Assembly (NCBI GenBank): GCA_964407325.1
Contig: CAYOVA010000024.1
Coordinates: 1 to 23,155, forward strand
Length of the DNA: 23,155 nucleotides
Direction of reading: 5' to 3'
From: JAOAFZ01 sp964407325
Lineage (GTDB): Bacteria; Patescibacteriota; Microgenomatia; UBA1406; GWC2-37-13
Part shown: positions 13,921 to 20,374 of the stretch, piece after piece
How positions within the stretch are numbered: the stretch's first letter is position 1
Layout of the letters: every line of letters begins with the position of its first letter
The notes under the pieces: generated by a model
What the model saw: only the letters and a program-made list of their open reading frames with translations
Database searches by the model: none
Told to the model about the DNA's origin: nothing
Position numbers and translations under genes: made by a program

Positions 13921-14790
13921 TCAACCTTTTGTTACGACTATGCGATTATTCCAAGGGTCGTCAAACTGGATTCCACTCCCTTCTTCATCAAACTGTATTG
14001 AATTTTGCAGTAAGCGTTTCTTTAGTTGTTCTAGCGACGTCTCATCGGGCAGCAAAACAGTAAATGTCTTTAATCCTAATGACGGTTCTCGCTTCCCCGC
14101 TCCCGCGCTTTCCCAAGTATTCATACCAAGGTGGTGATGGTAACCTGCCACAGAAACAAATAACGCGCTTCCCAGGCTAGCCGTTTCATCAAATCCCAGA
14201 ATATCAACATAGAACTTATGGGCTTCTTCAATGTTACCTACTTTTAAATGCACATGACCCATGTGTTTCTCTGGTTGTTCTTGTACTGCCTGAAATTTCT
14301 GGATGTATCCTACCGGATCAATATATATAGAATCCATGATTATTTTCCCATCCTGCCATTGCCATGTTACAGGATCTTTATCAAAATACAGTTCCAGACC
14401 ATTTCCTTCGGGATCGGTAAAATAGAAAGCTTCACTTACAAGATGATCTGCAGTTCCCGAATAGGATTGAGGGGCTTTTTCAAGAACCCGTTTGATTGTC
14501 CGTGCCAACTCTCCCCGTGAAGAAAAGACAATAGCATTGTGGTACAGACCAGCACTGCCTGAAGGAGATGGCTTTCCATGACTTGCTACCAGTCGTACTA
14601 TAGAACGCTCCCCATATCCTAACAAGATACTCGAATCGGTAACTTCAAGCTTTTCCAACCCTACTATTTCACTGTAATACTGGTCCATTATTTGCATATT
14701 GTGCACATTCAATTCAGTTACTCCCATTTTTAATGATGGAGCTAAAAGACTGTTCGTTTTTGATTGTTTGCGTGTGTTTTCTTGTACCAT
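13921..14790 (-). CDS. CatE-like extradiol dioxygenase / VOC superfamily protein (two VOC modules)
   Basis: The protein (289 aa from ATG 14790; a TTG at 14802 would add four residues) has two vicinal-oxygen-chelate modules, about residues 15-140 and 165-285, like the CatE/YfiE catechol 2,3-dioxygenases of Firmicutes. Candidate metal ligands are the His in GLYHNAIVFSS (module 1), the Glu in GNGLELYFD, the His in GHVHLKVGNI and the HHH cluster in VAGYHHHLGMNTW. B. subtilis CatE opens catechol rings and protects from quinone stress. The gene follows an HxlR regulator on the same strand, and a flavin reductase is divergent, the same trio of functions as the YodB/CatR regulons. Family assignment is strong; a catechol substrate is inferred. 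Confidence 0.86.
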   Translation of the reverse strand: MVQENTRKQSKTNSLLAPSLKMGVTELNVHNMQIMDQYYSEIVGLEKLEVTDSSILLGYGERSIVRLVASHGKPSPSGSAGLYHNAIVFSSRGELARTIKRVLEKAPQSYSGTADHLVSEAFYFTDPEGNGLELYFDKDPVTWQWQDGKIIMDSIYIDPVGYIQKFQAVQEQPEKHMGHVHLKVGNIEEAHKFYVDILGFDETASLGSALFVSVAGYHHHLGMNTWESAGAGKREPSLGLKTFTVLLPDETSLEQLKKRLLQNSIQFDEEGSGIQFDDPWNNRIVVTKG

Positions 14791-14847
14791 ATCTGTTGTC
14801 AATAAGTTAATATTACAGAGAAGTGCTTAATAAAAGCAGCAGTAATG

Positions 14848-15171
14848 TTAACGGGTTTTGTCAATATGAGTTTGACCCCAATCTGACATCATCTTTAAAA
14901 CAGGCTCCAGTGTTTTCCCGTATGGAGTCAGCGAGTATTCCACGTGGGGAGGCACCTCAGGGAATACTTTTCTTGAAATGATTTTGTCCTGTTCCAGTTC
15001 CCTGAGTTGTTGCGTGAGCATTTTCTGTGTGATACCAGTCATCTGTCGCATCAATCCACTAAACCGTACTGGACTGTTATTCAAGTGCCAGAGGATAAGC
15101 AGTTTCCATTTACCGCCAATAACACTCAGTGTTACTCCTACAGGTGTGCTTTTGCATGTATTGTTTGTCAT
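14848..15171 (-). CDS. HxlR (DUF24) family transcriptional regulator with N-terminal Cys
   Basis: The 107-aa protein is a standard single-domain winged HTH of the HxlR family: IGGKWKLLILWHL (19-31), RFSGLMRQMTGITQKMLTQQLRELEQDKII (36-65) and YSLTPYGKTLEPVLKMMSDWG (83-103). Cys6 sits just before the first helix, where YodB, CatR and related HxlR regulators carry the cysteine that senses quinones, diamide or other electrophiles by thiol modification. It is transcribed away from the NAD(P)H:FMN reductase and towards the CatE-like gene. It probably represses both, binding repeats in the 75-bp divergent region (15172-15246). The effector is inferred from the neighbours and Cys6. Confidence 0.92.
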   Translation of the reverse strand: MTNNTCKSTPVGVTLSVIGGKWKLLILWHLNNSPVRFSGLMRQMTGITQKMLTQQLRELEQDKIISRKVFPEVPPHVEYSLTPYGKTLEPVLKMMSDWGQTHIDKTR

Positions 15172-15176
15172 AGTAT

Positions 15177-15204
15177 CTTTTTAGTAAGTATATTCCTTTT
15201 TAGT
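15177..15204 (+). repeat. Direct repeat CTTTTTAGT in the HxlR/FMN reductase divergent promoter region
   Basis: CTTTTTAGT occurs at 15177-15185 and again at 15196-15204, 19 bp apart, each followed by two variable bases and GTA. A spacing near two helical turns would put both on one DNA face. It may be part of the HxlR binding region or chance in AT-rich DNA. Confidence 0.35.
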
Positions 15205-15222
15205 GCGTACTTGATAAAAAGG

Positions 15223-15240
15223 TAGTATAAGTATACACTA
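15223..15240. promoter_or_regulatory. Candidate HxlR operator (TAGTATA-N4-TACACTA)
   Basis: This imperfect inverted repeat (six of seven arm positions pair) lies over the likely -10 region of the FMN reductase gene (TATACA at 15232-15237, 9 nt before the ATG). HxlR proteins bind dyads of this size, often overlapping promoters, so repression by the divergent regulator is plausible. Confidence 0.45.
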
Positions 15241-15246
15241 CAAATT

Positions 15247-15822
15247 ATGATAAAACTAGCAATAATCGCCGGATCTACACGACCAGGTCGATTTAACATC
15301 CAACCCGCAACATGGGCATACGAACTCGCCAAAAAAAGAACCGATATCGATGTTGAGTTACTCGATCTGGCAGAAATCAATCTTCCACTATTGGACGAAC
15401 CTATGCCTCCTATGATGCGACAGTACTCCAAAGACCATACAAAACAGTGGTCAGAAAAAATTGACAGCAAAGATGCATTTCTCGTTATCGCACCTGAGTA
15501 TAACCACTCAATTCCTGCCGCTCTTAAAAATGCATTTGACTATCTGTTCCATGAATGGCATTACAAGCCAATTGGATTTATCAGCTATGGGTCAGCAGCA
15601 GGTGGAGCACGTTCTGTAGAACACCTTCGCGGTGTAGCTGGAGAACTAAAAATGTACGATATCCGAGAACAGTTGCTGATTGCAAACTATTGGGAACACC
15701 AAGACGAAAACGGGAAGTATGAGTTTACAGAACGTCACGAAAGTGCTGCAACCGACATTATTGAACAACTCGTTTTCTGGGCAGGTGTTATGAAGAAAGG
15801 TCGGAATGAGCTGAAAACATAG
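15247..15822 (+). CDS. NAD(P)H-dependent FMN reductase / azoreductase-like flavoprotein
   Basis: The 191-aa protein has a flavodoxin-like fold. GSTRPGR (residues 9-15) is the FMN phosphate-binding loop, and PEYNHSIPAALKNAFDYL (about 83-100) and SYGSAAGGARSVEHLR (about 113-128) are signatures of the NADPH-dependent FMN reductase family (ArsH/azobenzene reductase/chromate-quinone reductase type). It would reduce FMN or quinones with two electrons, avoiding semiquinones. It is divergent from an HxlR regulator that carries a probable redox-sensing Cys, near a CatE-like dioxygenase, so a role in quinone or electrophile detoxification fits. No transmembrane or signal segment is seen. Confidence 0.92.
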   Translation: MIKLAIIAGSTRPGRFNIQPATWAYELAKKRTDIDVELLDLAEINLPLLDEPMPPMMRQYSKDHTKQWSEKIDSKDAFLVIAPEYNHSIPAALKNAFDYLFHEWHYKPIGFISYGSAAGGARSVEHLRGVAGELKMYDIREQLLIANYWEHQDENGKYEFTERHESAATDIIEQLVFWAGVMKKGRNELKT

Positions 15823-15852
15823 CGAGACTTTCACCCATTTCGTTAACAGAAC

Positions 15853-17457
15853 TTATTCTTTCACGGAATGAAGTTCAAGTTCACCTGTATGAGGGGAAAC
15901 CCCGGCCAACGGTAAACTAAACCAGAATGTAGTTCCTTCCCCTGCCTCACTTTCAAACCAAATTGATCCTTGTGAAGACTCAATAATAGCTTTTACGAGA
16001 TACATACCTAAACCGTTTCCGTCAGTATCGAGTTTAATTGCATTTCCACCACGGTAGAATTTGCTAAATACCTTTTTGTGGTCTTCTTTGGGAATTCCAA
16101 AGCCTTTGTCAGCGACTTCCGATACCACCGCATCCTCCTTCTTGGAGATATGCACTTTGATTTTGCTCTTTTTAGGTGAATACTTAACCGCGTTTGTCAG
16201 CAAGTTCAGATATACTTGGCGAATAAGTTTTCTGTCCACATTTATCAATGGAAGGTTATCTTCAACTGTCACTACAATATTCTGGTGTCGCTCTTCAATT
16301 TTAGCCTTCAAATCTGTAACAACTTCCTGTACAAGCTCATCGAGTCTTGTTGGTACAGGATCTACTATTATTCTGCCCGATTCAATGCGAGAAACATTTA
16401 ACAAGGAGTTCACCAGATTAATCATCCTCTCATTTGACAGTTCTACATTTGTGAGATATTCTCGTTGTTCTTTGGTTAAGGGTCCGGTATCACCCGCCAA
16501 CAACAACTCAAGAAACCATTTCATTGCAGTAAGCGGTGTACGAAGCTGATGCGAGGACAACGAAATAAATTCTGTTTTCATTCGATCAACTTCCTTTTCT
16601 TTCGTGATATCCTCAAAAACTGCCATTGCAGAAATTATGTCACCATTTTCATCTTTAAGCGGTACGGCAGAAACGCGTAAGCTCATTATGCTGCCATCCG
16701 GCCTTTTTGCGTTAATCCCTGTTTTATTTAATACTGGTTCCCCGGATTCCATGGCTTGGACAAGTGGCAGCTCATTGTTTGGAAACGGTGTACCATCATC
16801 CCGTACTGTTTGATAAAAGTGAGTGTAGTTCACTTTCGTGGTATTGGTGCTAATATCCCTGCCCAACAATTGTTTGCCTACTTTATTAATTAACATCGGT
16901 TCGCCAGAAGGAGCTTTTACAATAAAGACTCCAACAGGAAGATTTTCAACGAGCAATTCAAGCTTATTCTTTTCCTGTACAAGCTGGTTTTCCGCTTCTT
17001 TTCGTGCTGAAATAACTTGCTGGGAATCTTTTTTCAAGAGTTCTTCATGCGTAACGTCGGTTACCTGGTGGATAATATATTGGATATTCCCCTGCATATC
17101 GAGCACGGGTGTGTTCATTGGACTCCAGTACCGCTCTTCGAATGTTCCGCCTCTTGATTCAGGCAAACGGACATCATACTTCTGGATCGCCATTACATGT
17201 GGCTGTTTCGTTTCAAGAACCGTATTGAGTGAATGAGTTAGGTTTTTTACACCAGTTGCAGTAGGATCATCGGGATTATCGGGGAAGACTTCAAACAAAC
17301 CCTTCCCGCACGCCTTTTCCAAGGTAATATGGGTTGCCTCAAGATAGGCCTTATTACCGGTAACAATGGTAAATGTAGGAGCATCAGGCTTAAGGATAAG
17401 AAATAGTCCTTTCAGTGAGTTAAAAATTGACTCGAAGTTTACGTCGTGAAATTCCAT
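15853..17457 (-). CDS. Soluble double-PAS sensor histidine kinase
   Basis: The 534-aa protein has PAS domain 1 (about residues 5-135), a short coiled-coil linker, PAS domain 2 (about 160-285), a HisKA dimerisation domain with phospho-acceptor H303 (SSHQLRTPLTAMKW) and a C-terminal HATPase_c domain (N box NLLTNAVKYSP, G1 box DKGFGIP, F box KFYRG, G2 box GNGLGMYL). There are no membrane helices, so it senses an internal signal (redox, ligand or cofactor in PAS). No response regulator gene is adjacent; the partner must be elsewhere. The upstream 77-bp gap holds a TATAAA and a small inverted repeat. The gene converges with the FMN reductase gene. Confidence 0.94.
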   Translation of the reverse strand: MEFHDVNFESIFNSLKGLFLILKPDAPTFTIVTGNKAYLEATHITLEKACGKGLFEVFPDNPDDPTATGVKNLTHSLNTVLETKQPHVMAIQKYDVRLPESRGGTFEERYWSPMNTPVLDMQGNIQYIIHQVTDVTHEELLKKDSQQVISARKEAENQLVQEKNKLELLVENLPVGVFIVKAPSGEPMLINKVGKQLLGRDISTNTTKVNYTHFYQTVRDDGTPFPNNELPLVQAMESGEPVLNKTGINAKRPDGSIMSLRVSAVPLKDENGDIISAMAVFEDITKEKEVDRMKTEFISLSSHQLRTPLTAMKWFLELLLAGDTGPLTKEQREYLTNVELSNERMINLVNSLLNVSRIESGRIIVDPVPTRLDELVQEVVTDLKAKIEERHQNIVVTVEDNLPLINVDRKLIRQVYLNLLTNAVKYSPKKSKIKVHISKKEDAVVSEVADKGFGIPKEDHKKVFSKFYRGGNAIKLDTDGNGLGMYLVKAIIESSQGSIWFESEAGEGTTFWFSLPLAGVSPHTGELELHSVKE

Positions 17458-17471
17458 GAATATATACTCAT

Positions 17472-17477
17472 TTTATA
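17472..17477 (-). promoter_or_regulatory. Possible -10 element (TATAAA) of the histidine kinase gene
   Basis: TATAAA on the minus strand lies 14 nt before the ATG at 17457, predicting a leader of about 8 nt. The surrounding DNA is AT-rich, so alternatives exist (TATAAC further upstream). Confidence 0.3.
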
Positions 17478-17508
17478 CTATTACAGGAAAGTTATATTCT
17501 TGGAGTTT

Positions 17509-17527
17509 CAGGTATAAAAAGTACCTG
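17509..17527. repeat. Small inverted repeat CAGGTA-N7-TACCTG
   Basis: A perfect 6-bp inverted repeat with a 7-nt AT-rich spacer lies between the VOC gene stop and the kinase start. It lacks a T-tract on the minus strand, so it is more likely an operator or chance than a terminator. Confidence 0.3.
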
Positions 17528-17534
17528 TAATGAA

Positions 17535-17915
17535 TTACTTTTTCTTGAAAAAGACAAGTTTATAGCCATCGGGATCTCTCAAAACAAATTCCCTGTTTCC
17601 CCAAGGCCAATCACGGGGTTCGCTGGAGGGCTTCATGCCTTTCTCGAGAACTCCTGTATAGAATGCATCAACATCTTCAACGCTTATGCCAATGTACATA
17701 CCCGCACCTTTATTTTTCGCATTGGCATCGTCTTTAAATTCTTCCTTGTCCTCCTTAGGCGCGAGAACAAAATCAATCCAGAACCAATTTACATAACCCG
17801 TTGCGTGTGTTTCTTCTTTTTTGCGAAAGACAAAACCCAATGCTTCATAGAATGAAATAGTCTTGTTTAAATCCTTTACATAGCAGGTTAATCCGGAAAC
17901 GCTCTTCATTTTCAT
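17535..17915 (-). CDS. VOC (glyoxalase/bleomycin resistance) family protein
   Basis: The 126-aa protein has the paired beta-alpha-beta-beta-beta modules of the vicinal oxygen chelate superfamily: TCYVKDLNKTISFYEALGF at residues 10-28 opens module 1, and GISVEDVDAFYTGVLEKG opens module 2. The end, REFVLRDPDGYKLVFFKK, carries the usual D-P-D-G-x-x-x motif. The first His ligand common in glyoxalase I is absent (TCYV), so it may bind substrate without glyoxalase activity. It is the last gene of a four-gene operon (9-bp gap after the GNAT gene). A resistance or small-molecule binding role is possible, specificity unknown. Confidence 0.88.
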   Translation of the reverse strand: MKMKSVSGLTCYVKDLNKTISFYEALGFVFRKKEETHATGYVNWFWIDFVLAPKEDKEEFKDDANAKNKGAGMYIGISVEDVDAFYTGVLEKGMKPSSEPRDWPWGNREFVLRDPDGYKLVFFKKK

Positions 17916-17924
17916 ATAAGATAA

Positions 17925-18449
17925 TTAAATAGTAATCCAGTACCGCAATTTTGCAGGTTTCCCTTCTCCCATTTCGACTCTGTTTTCTAGCACTCCTCCG
18001 TTTGCTTCGATAATCTTTTTTGAGCCCATATTTGTTTCATCACAGGTAATGAGAGCTTTGGTTATTCCTATTTCTTTTGCTTTGGGCAGTGCTAGCTCTA
18101 GCATTTTCTTTCCAAATCCCATTCTCCTTTTCGAGGGCCGAATATCATAGCCAATATGACCACCTTCCTTGAGCAAGAATTCTGTTAATGAGTGGCGTAT
18201 GTCTACACGCCCTATAAATTCTCCATTATCAACCAGCCAATATTGCGTACACGGAACATATCCCTCTGGGAGATTTTCACCTTTTGCTTGCGAGTGTAGT
18301 TTTTCTATAAACTGTAAAAAAGTATCTTGCAGCTCTGCTTTGTTTAAGGAATAAATATCCAGTCTGTCATTTGATTTTTCTGATTGGTATTCGGTAAGTG
18401 CTTGCAAAAAACTATCTTTGTATTGTTCGGATGGGAGTATCAGTTCCAT
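17925..18449 (-). CDS. GNAT family N-acetyltransferase
   Basis: The 174-aa protein has the GNAT core: FIGRVDIRHSLTEFLLKEGGHIGYDIRPSKR (motif D/A strands), then RRMGFGKKMLELAL, the acetyl-CoA pyrophosphate loop (R/Q-x-x-G-x-G/A type), and ALITCDETNMGSKKIIEANGGVLEN, the conserved C-terminal motif. Proteins of this pattern (YkkB/YjbC type) acetylate small amines or proteins; the substrate is unknown. It lies three bases downstream of a second GNAT gene in the same operon, without paralogue-level similarity to it. Confidence 0.92.
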   Translation of the reverse strand: MELILPSEQYKDSFLQALTEYQSEKSNDRLDIYSLNKAELQDTFLQFIEKLHSQAKGENLPEGYVPCTQYWLVDNGEFIGRVDIRHSLTEFLLKEGGHIGYDIRPSKRRMGFGKKMLELALPKAKEIGITKALITCDETNMGSKKIIEANGGVLENRVEMGEGKPAKLRYWITI

Positions 18450-18452
18450 GCC

Positions 18453-18908
18453 CTATTGTAGCAGACTGTTTGTCCATTTGTATTTCCTGTCAGGTAAGCC
18501 TTCTTCATTATCTGACTGGTGTGTATCTCTTTTTCCCAACAAGGTAAAGCCCTCGCGCTCGTAAAATTCGATCGCTCCTGTATTGTGCTCAAATACCCAC
18601 AGAAAAAGTTCTGAGCTGTCTTTTTTTACTGCATCAAGAAGTTGTTTTCCTACCCCTTTATTCTGAAATTCCGGATCAATGTACAAATGATGAATCCATG
18701 TGTCATCAAACTGAATAAATCCCGCAGGTATATTATCAACTTCTGCAACGAACATTTTTTCATTCTTCACTAAATTAGTTATGTAGTGTTCCGTTTCCTC
18801 GTCGGAGTGCAGATGAGGTAAGTAAGTCATATTCCTACGCGCACGCATACAGATTGTTACTATATACGGAGCATCTTCTGGAGAAGCGTGTCTTATTTGA
18901 ATATTCAT
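18453..18908 (-). CDS. GNAT family N-acetyltransferase
   Basis: The 151-aa protein reads as a compact GNAT domain: IRHASPEDAPYIVTICMRARR at the start, FVAEVDNIPAGFIQFDDTWIHHLYIDPEFQNKGVGKQLLDAV with the acetyl-CoA loop QNKGVG, and LWVFEHNTGAIEFYEREGFTLLGKR at the C-terminal substrate side. The substrate is not deducible. One base separates it from the upstream DUF4287-like gene and three from the next GNAT gene, so the cluster is one transcript. Confidence 0.93.
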   Translation of the reverse strand: MNIQIRHASPEDAPYIVTICMRARRNMTYLPHLHSDEETEHYITNLVKNEKMFVAEVDNIPAGFIQFDDTWIHHLYIDPEFQNKGVGKQLLDAVKKDSSELFLWVFEHNTGAIEFYEREGFTLLGKRDTHQSDNEEGLPDRKYKWTNSLLQ

Positions 18909-18909
18909 A

Positions 18910-19467
18910 TTAGTGAAGGGTCTCCAAGAACCGCGTTACAATTTCACTCCACTTGGTTTTTGCTTTATTTTTCTGCGCTTCCGTTTTCAGCCCGGCTAGA
19001 GTAGCAATGATTGCAGCGGTACCATTAGGTTTGGGTTCACACGTAATAAGAATTGCCGAGCCGTCTTTCCCTTTTGCACGCCAGGTAAGGCGCTTCTCTG
19101 TGCCGCCTGCCCGTGCTTCTTCTGCCAGCAATGCTTGTACTTCCTTGTCTTTTTCTGCAAATGATACCCATGCTTTCATAAGGTTCTTCATGCCGAGCTC
19201 GGTAGATTTACTAACACTTACCTCGAAGGTACCATCGGATCGCTGACCCGGGAGCCGCCGACCAATATGCTGTTCGTATGCGACAGTAACAGATTGGCTC
19301 CACCAACCGGCACTTTCAATAGAACCTTCCAGTTCTTCGTGTACTTTTTGTGCAATGGCAGTGTGATCCAAATCCTTTGCGTGAATAGAATCCATAAACC
19401 GGAGCCACTCATTCCATGTTTTATGTGTTGCTTCTTCTATAGATTTAATGCGAGGATTTTCCTTCAT
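18910..19467 (-). CDS. DUF4287/SRPBCC-like hypothetical protein
   Basis: The 185-aa protein has an N-terminal ~90 residues that match what I remember of DUF4287: KTWNEWLRFMDS, a helix with HTAIAQKVHEEL, then GWWSQSVTVAYEQHIGRR and FEVSVSKST. The C-terminal half, with EKRLTWRAKGKDGSAILITCEPKPNGTAAIIATLAGLKT and a closing amphipathic helix, resembles an SRPBCC/AHSA1-type lipid or small-ligand pocket. No catalytic residues are apparent. It is the first gene of an operon with two acetyltransferases and a VOC protein. TATAAT lies 7 nt before its ATG, predicting a leaderless mRNA. Confidence 0.78.
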   Translation of the reverse strand: MKENPRIKSIEEATHKTWNEWLRFMDSIHAKDLDHTAIAQKVHEELEGSIESAGWWSQSVTVAYEQHIGRRLPGQRSDGTFEVSVSKSTELGMKNLMKAWVSFAEKDKEVQALLAEEARAGGTEKRLTWRAKGKDGSAILITCEPKPNGTAAIIATLAGLKTEAQKNKAKTKWSEIVTRFLETLH

Positions 19468-19474
19468 AGGGATT

Positions 19475-19480
19475 ATTATA
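19475..19480 (-). promoter_or_regulatory. -10 element (TATAAT) of the DUF4287-GNAT-GNAT-VOC operon
   Basis: A consensus TATAAT on the minus strand is followed by 7 nt and the ATG at 19467, so the predicted start is at or next to the initiation codon. This repeats the leaderless layout seen at several other genes in the window. Confidence 0.6.
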
Positions 19481-19519
19481 CAGAATCTTACTATGTGGCC
19501 TGGGAATTTCTGATACTCT

Positions 19520-19531
19520 TCACAATTGTGA
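19520..19531. repeat. 12-bp perfect palindrome TCACAATTGTGA
   Basis: The palindrome is in the 130-bp gap between the divergent DUF4287 operon and the GC-rich island. Its half-sites are TCACA/TGTGA but in the order opposite to a CRP site. It could be an operator for either promoter or chance. Confidence 0.35.
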
Positions 19532-19584
19532 TTATTACAGTAGGAGCGCTACAACGATATATTGAATTATGCTATAGGCTATAT

Positions 19585-19590
19585 TATAAT
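19585..19590 (+). promoter_or_regulatory. -10 element (TATAAT) of the tandem Phd-like gene
   Basis: TATAAT is followed by 7 nt and an in-frame ATG at 19598, as at the leaderless genes. It sits at the AT-rich edge of the GC-rich island, so the promoter looks native while the coding region does not. Confidence 0.5.
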
Positions 19591-19632
19591 AGTATCCATG
19601 TTCGCCTATGGTGGCGGCAGCAAAACTTCTGT

Positions 19633-19637
19633 GGAGG
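19633..19637 (+). promoter_or_regulatory. Shine-Dalgarno site (GGAGG) of the tandem Phd-like gene
   Basis: GGAGG lies five bases before ATG 19643 and is one of the few strong ribosome binding sites in the window. It favours initiation at MSKKG rather than at the leaderless ATG 19598, which would add 15 residues. Confidence 0.6.
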
Positions 19638-19642
19638 AAATT

Positions 19643-20374
19643 ATGAGTAAGAAGGGTGACGAGCAAGGTCAGGACCTCAACAAGTTCACCCTGGACGTGG
19701 ACTTGAAGCAGGGGGTCAAGCCCATTTCAAAGGCGGCCGCAGCGCTCGCGGCGTTGATCAAACGCAGCAACGCGAACCATCAGCCGATCATCGTGACAAA
19801 CAAGGGGTACCCTTTTGGGGTCATCCTCGAGATCGAACTGCTGATCGCACTCTGCGAGCTCGCTAACAAGCGCCTTACCCAGGAGTACGTCACTGGCGCA
19901 GCCAAAACGATCGCTGCCGGCGGGAAGATTGACGAGAAGTCGCCGTTGCGCCTCTATGCTGTGGATCTGAAGGAGGGCGTCGTCCCGATCTCCAGGGCCG
20001 CATCAGCGCTCAACGCGCTGTTCCGGCGTTCCCGGGCCAACCAGGAGCCGATCATCGTGACCCAGAAGGGCTACCCTACGGGTGGCCTCCTGCATATCGA
20101 TGTGTACACTGCGCTCCGGAAGCTGGCCGAACTGCAGCTGAGTCAGGAGCAGGAGTCGATCGACATCAAGGATATCATCCCGGAGGCTGAGGCCCCGGGG
20201 ACGCAGACCCAACATTTGAGGACCTCGGCTCCAGTGACCAGGCCTCCGACGACTCCGACCCCGCGGAGGAGACCGACGAATAGTGCGGCCACACCAACAT
20301 CCACGCACCGGGAAGGAGAAGGTCCACACCTTCTCCTTCCCACCACTACAACAAGTGCTATAATAACTATATGA
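19643..20374 (+). CDS. GC-rich gene encoding two tandem Phd/YefM antitoxin-like domains (probable frameshift near the 3' end)
   Basis: From the SD-preceded ATG, residues ~15-83 and ~103-171 are two copies of one domain, 88 codons apart: VDLKQGVKPISKAAAALAAL...PIIVTNKGYPFG and VDLKEGVVPISRAASALNAL...PIIVTQKGYPTG. The pattern 'PIS..A..L..L..R......PIIVT..GYP.G' resembles Phd/YefM antitoxins (S-x-x-x-R-x-x-F ... PV-x-IT-x-x-G-x-P). No toxin gene is adjacent. The coding DNA is about 60-70% GC in 60-base samples against 30-47% in neighbours, pointing to transfer or unusual constraint. As sequenced the frame runs to 20374 with a Pro/Thr/Arg-rich end. One extra C in the CCCC run near 20193-20197 would instead give an acidic tail (SSDQASDDSDPAEETDE) ending at TAG 20281-20283, before the hairpin. 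I think that shorter product is the real one. Confidence 0.68.
   Translation: MSKKGDEQGQDLNKFTLDVDLKQGVKPISKAAAALAALIKRSNANHQPIIVTNKGYPFGVILEIELLIALCELANKRLTQEYVTGAAKTIAAGGKIDEKSPLRLYAVDLKEGVVPISRAASALNALFRRSRANQEPIIVTQKGYPTGGLLHIDVYTALRKLAELQLSQEQESIDIKDIIPEAEAPGTQTQHLRTSAPVTRPPTTPTPRRRPTNSAATPTSTHREGEGPHLLLPTTTTSAIITI
19697..20154 (+). repeat. Two tandem 88-codon repeats within the Phd-like gene
   Basis: Copy A starts at GTG 19697 and copy B at GTG 19961, a 264-bp period. The best-conserved DNA is around GCCGATCATCGTGAC (in both copies). Amino acid identity is clearly higher than DNA identity at third positions, indicating an old duplication kept by selection. Confidence 0.75.
20310..20341 (+). 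terminator. Perfect 14-bp GC-rich hairpin after the tandem Phd-like gene
   Basis: GGGAAGGAGAAGGT at 20310-20323 and ACCTTCTCCTTCCC at 20328-20341 pair perfectly around a CCAC loop. It starts 26 bases after the frame-restored TAG and ends 17 bases before the next -10 box. There is no T-tract, so it may be a barrier, a mobile-element end or an RNA-stability structure rather than a classical intrinsic terminator. Confidence 0.6.
20359..20364 (+). promoter_or_regulatory. -10 element (TATAAT) of the 119-aa membrane protein gene
   Basis: A consensus TATAAT is followed by 6 nt and ATG at 20371. It shows that this gene has its own promoter just after the GC-rich island, and predicts a leaderless transcript. 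Confidence 0.6.

Noticed and set aside
19643..20283. A toxin-antitoxin module
   Set aside because: The domains look like Phd/YefM antitoxins, but no ORF of toxin type (Doc, RelE or PIN) lies upstream or downstream, so only a solitary antitoxin-like gene is claimed.
20003..20329. A 108-aa minus-strand frame opposite the GC-rich Phd-like gene
   Set aside because: It is Arg/Gly-rich, which is what a high-GC strand gives in antisense. The plus strand has a ribosome binding site, repeats and recognisable domains, so the minus frame is a shadow.
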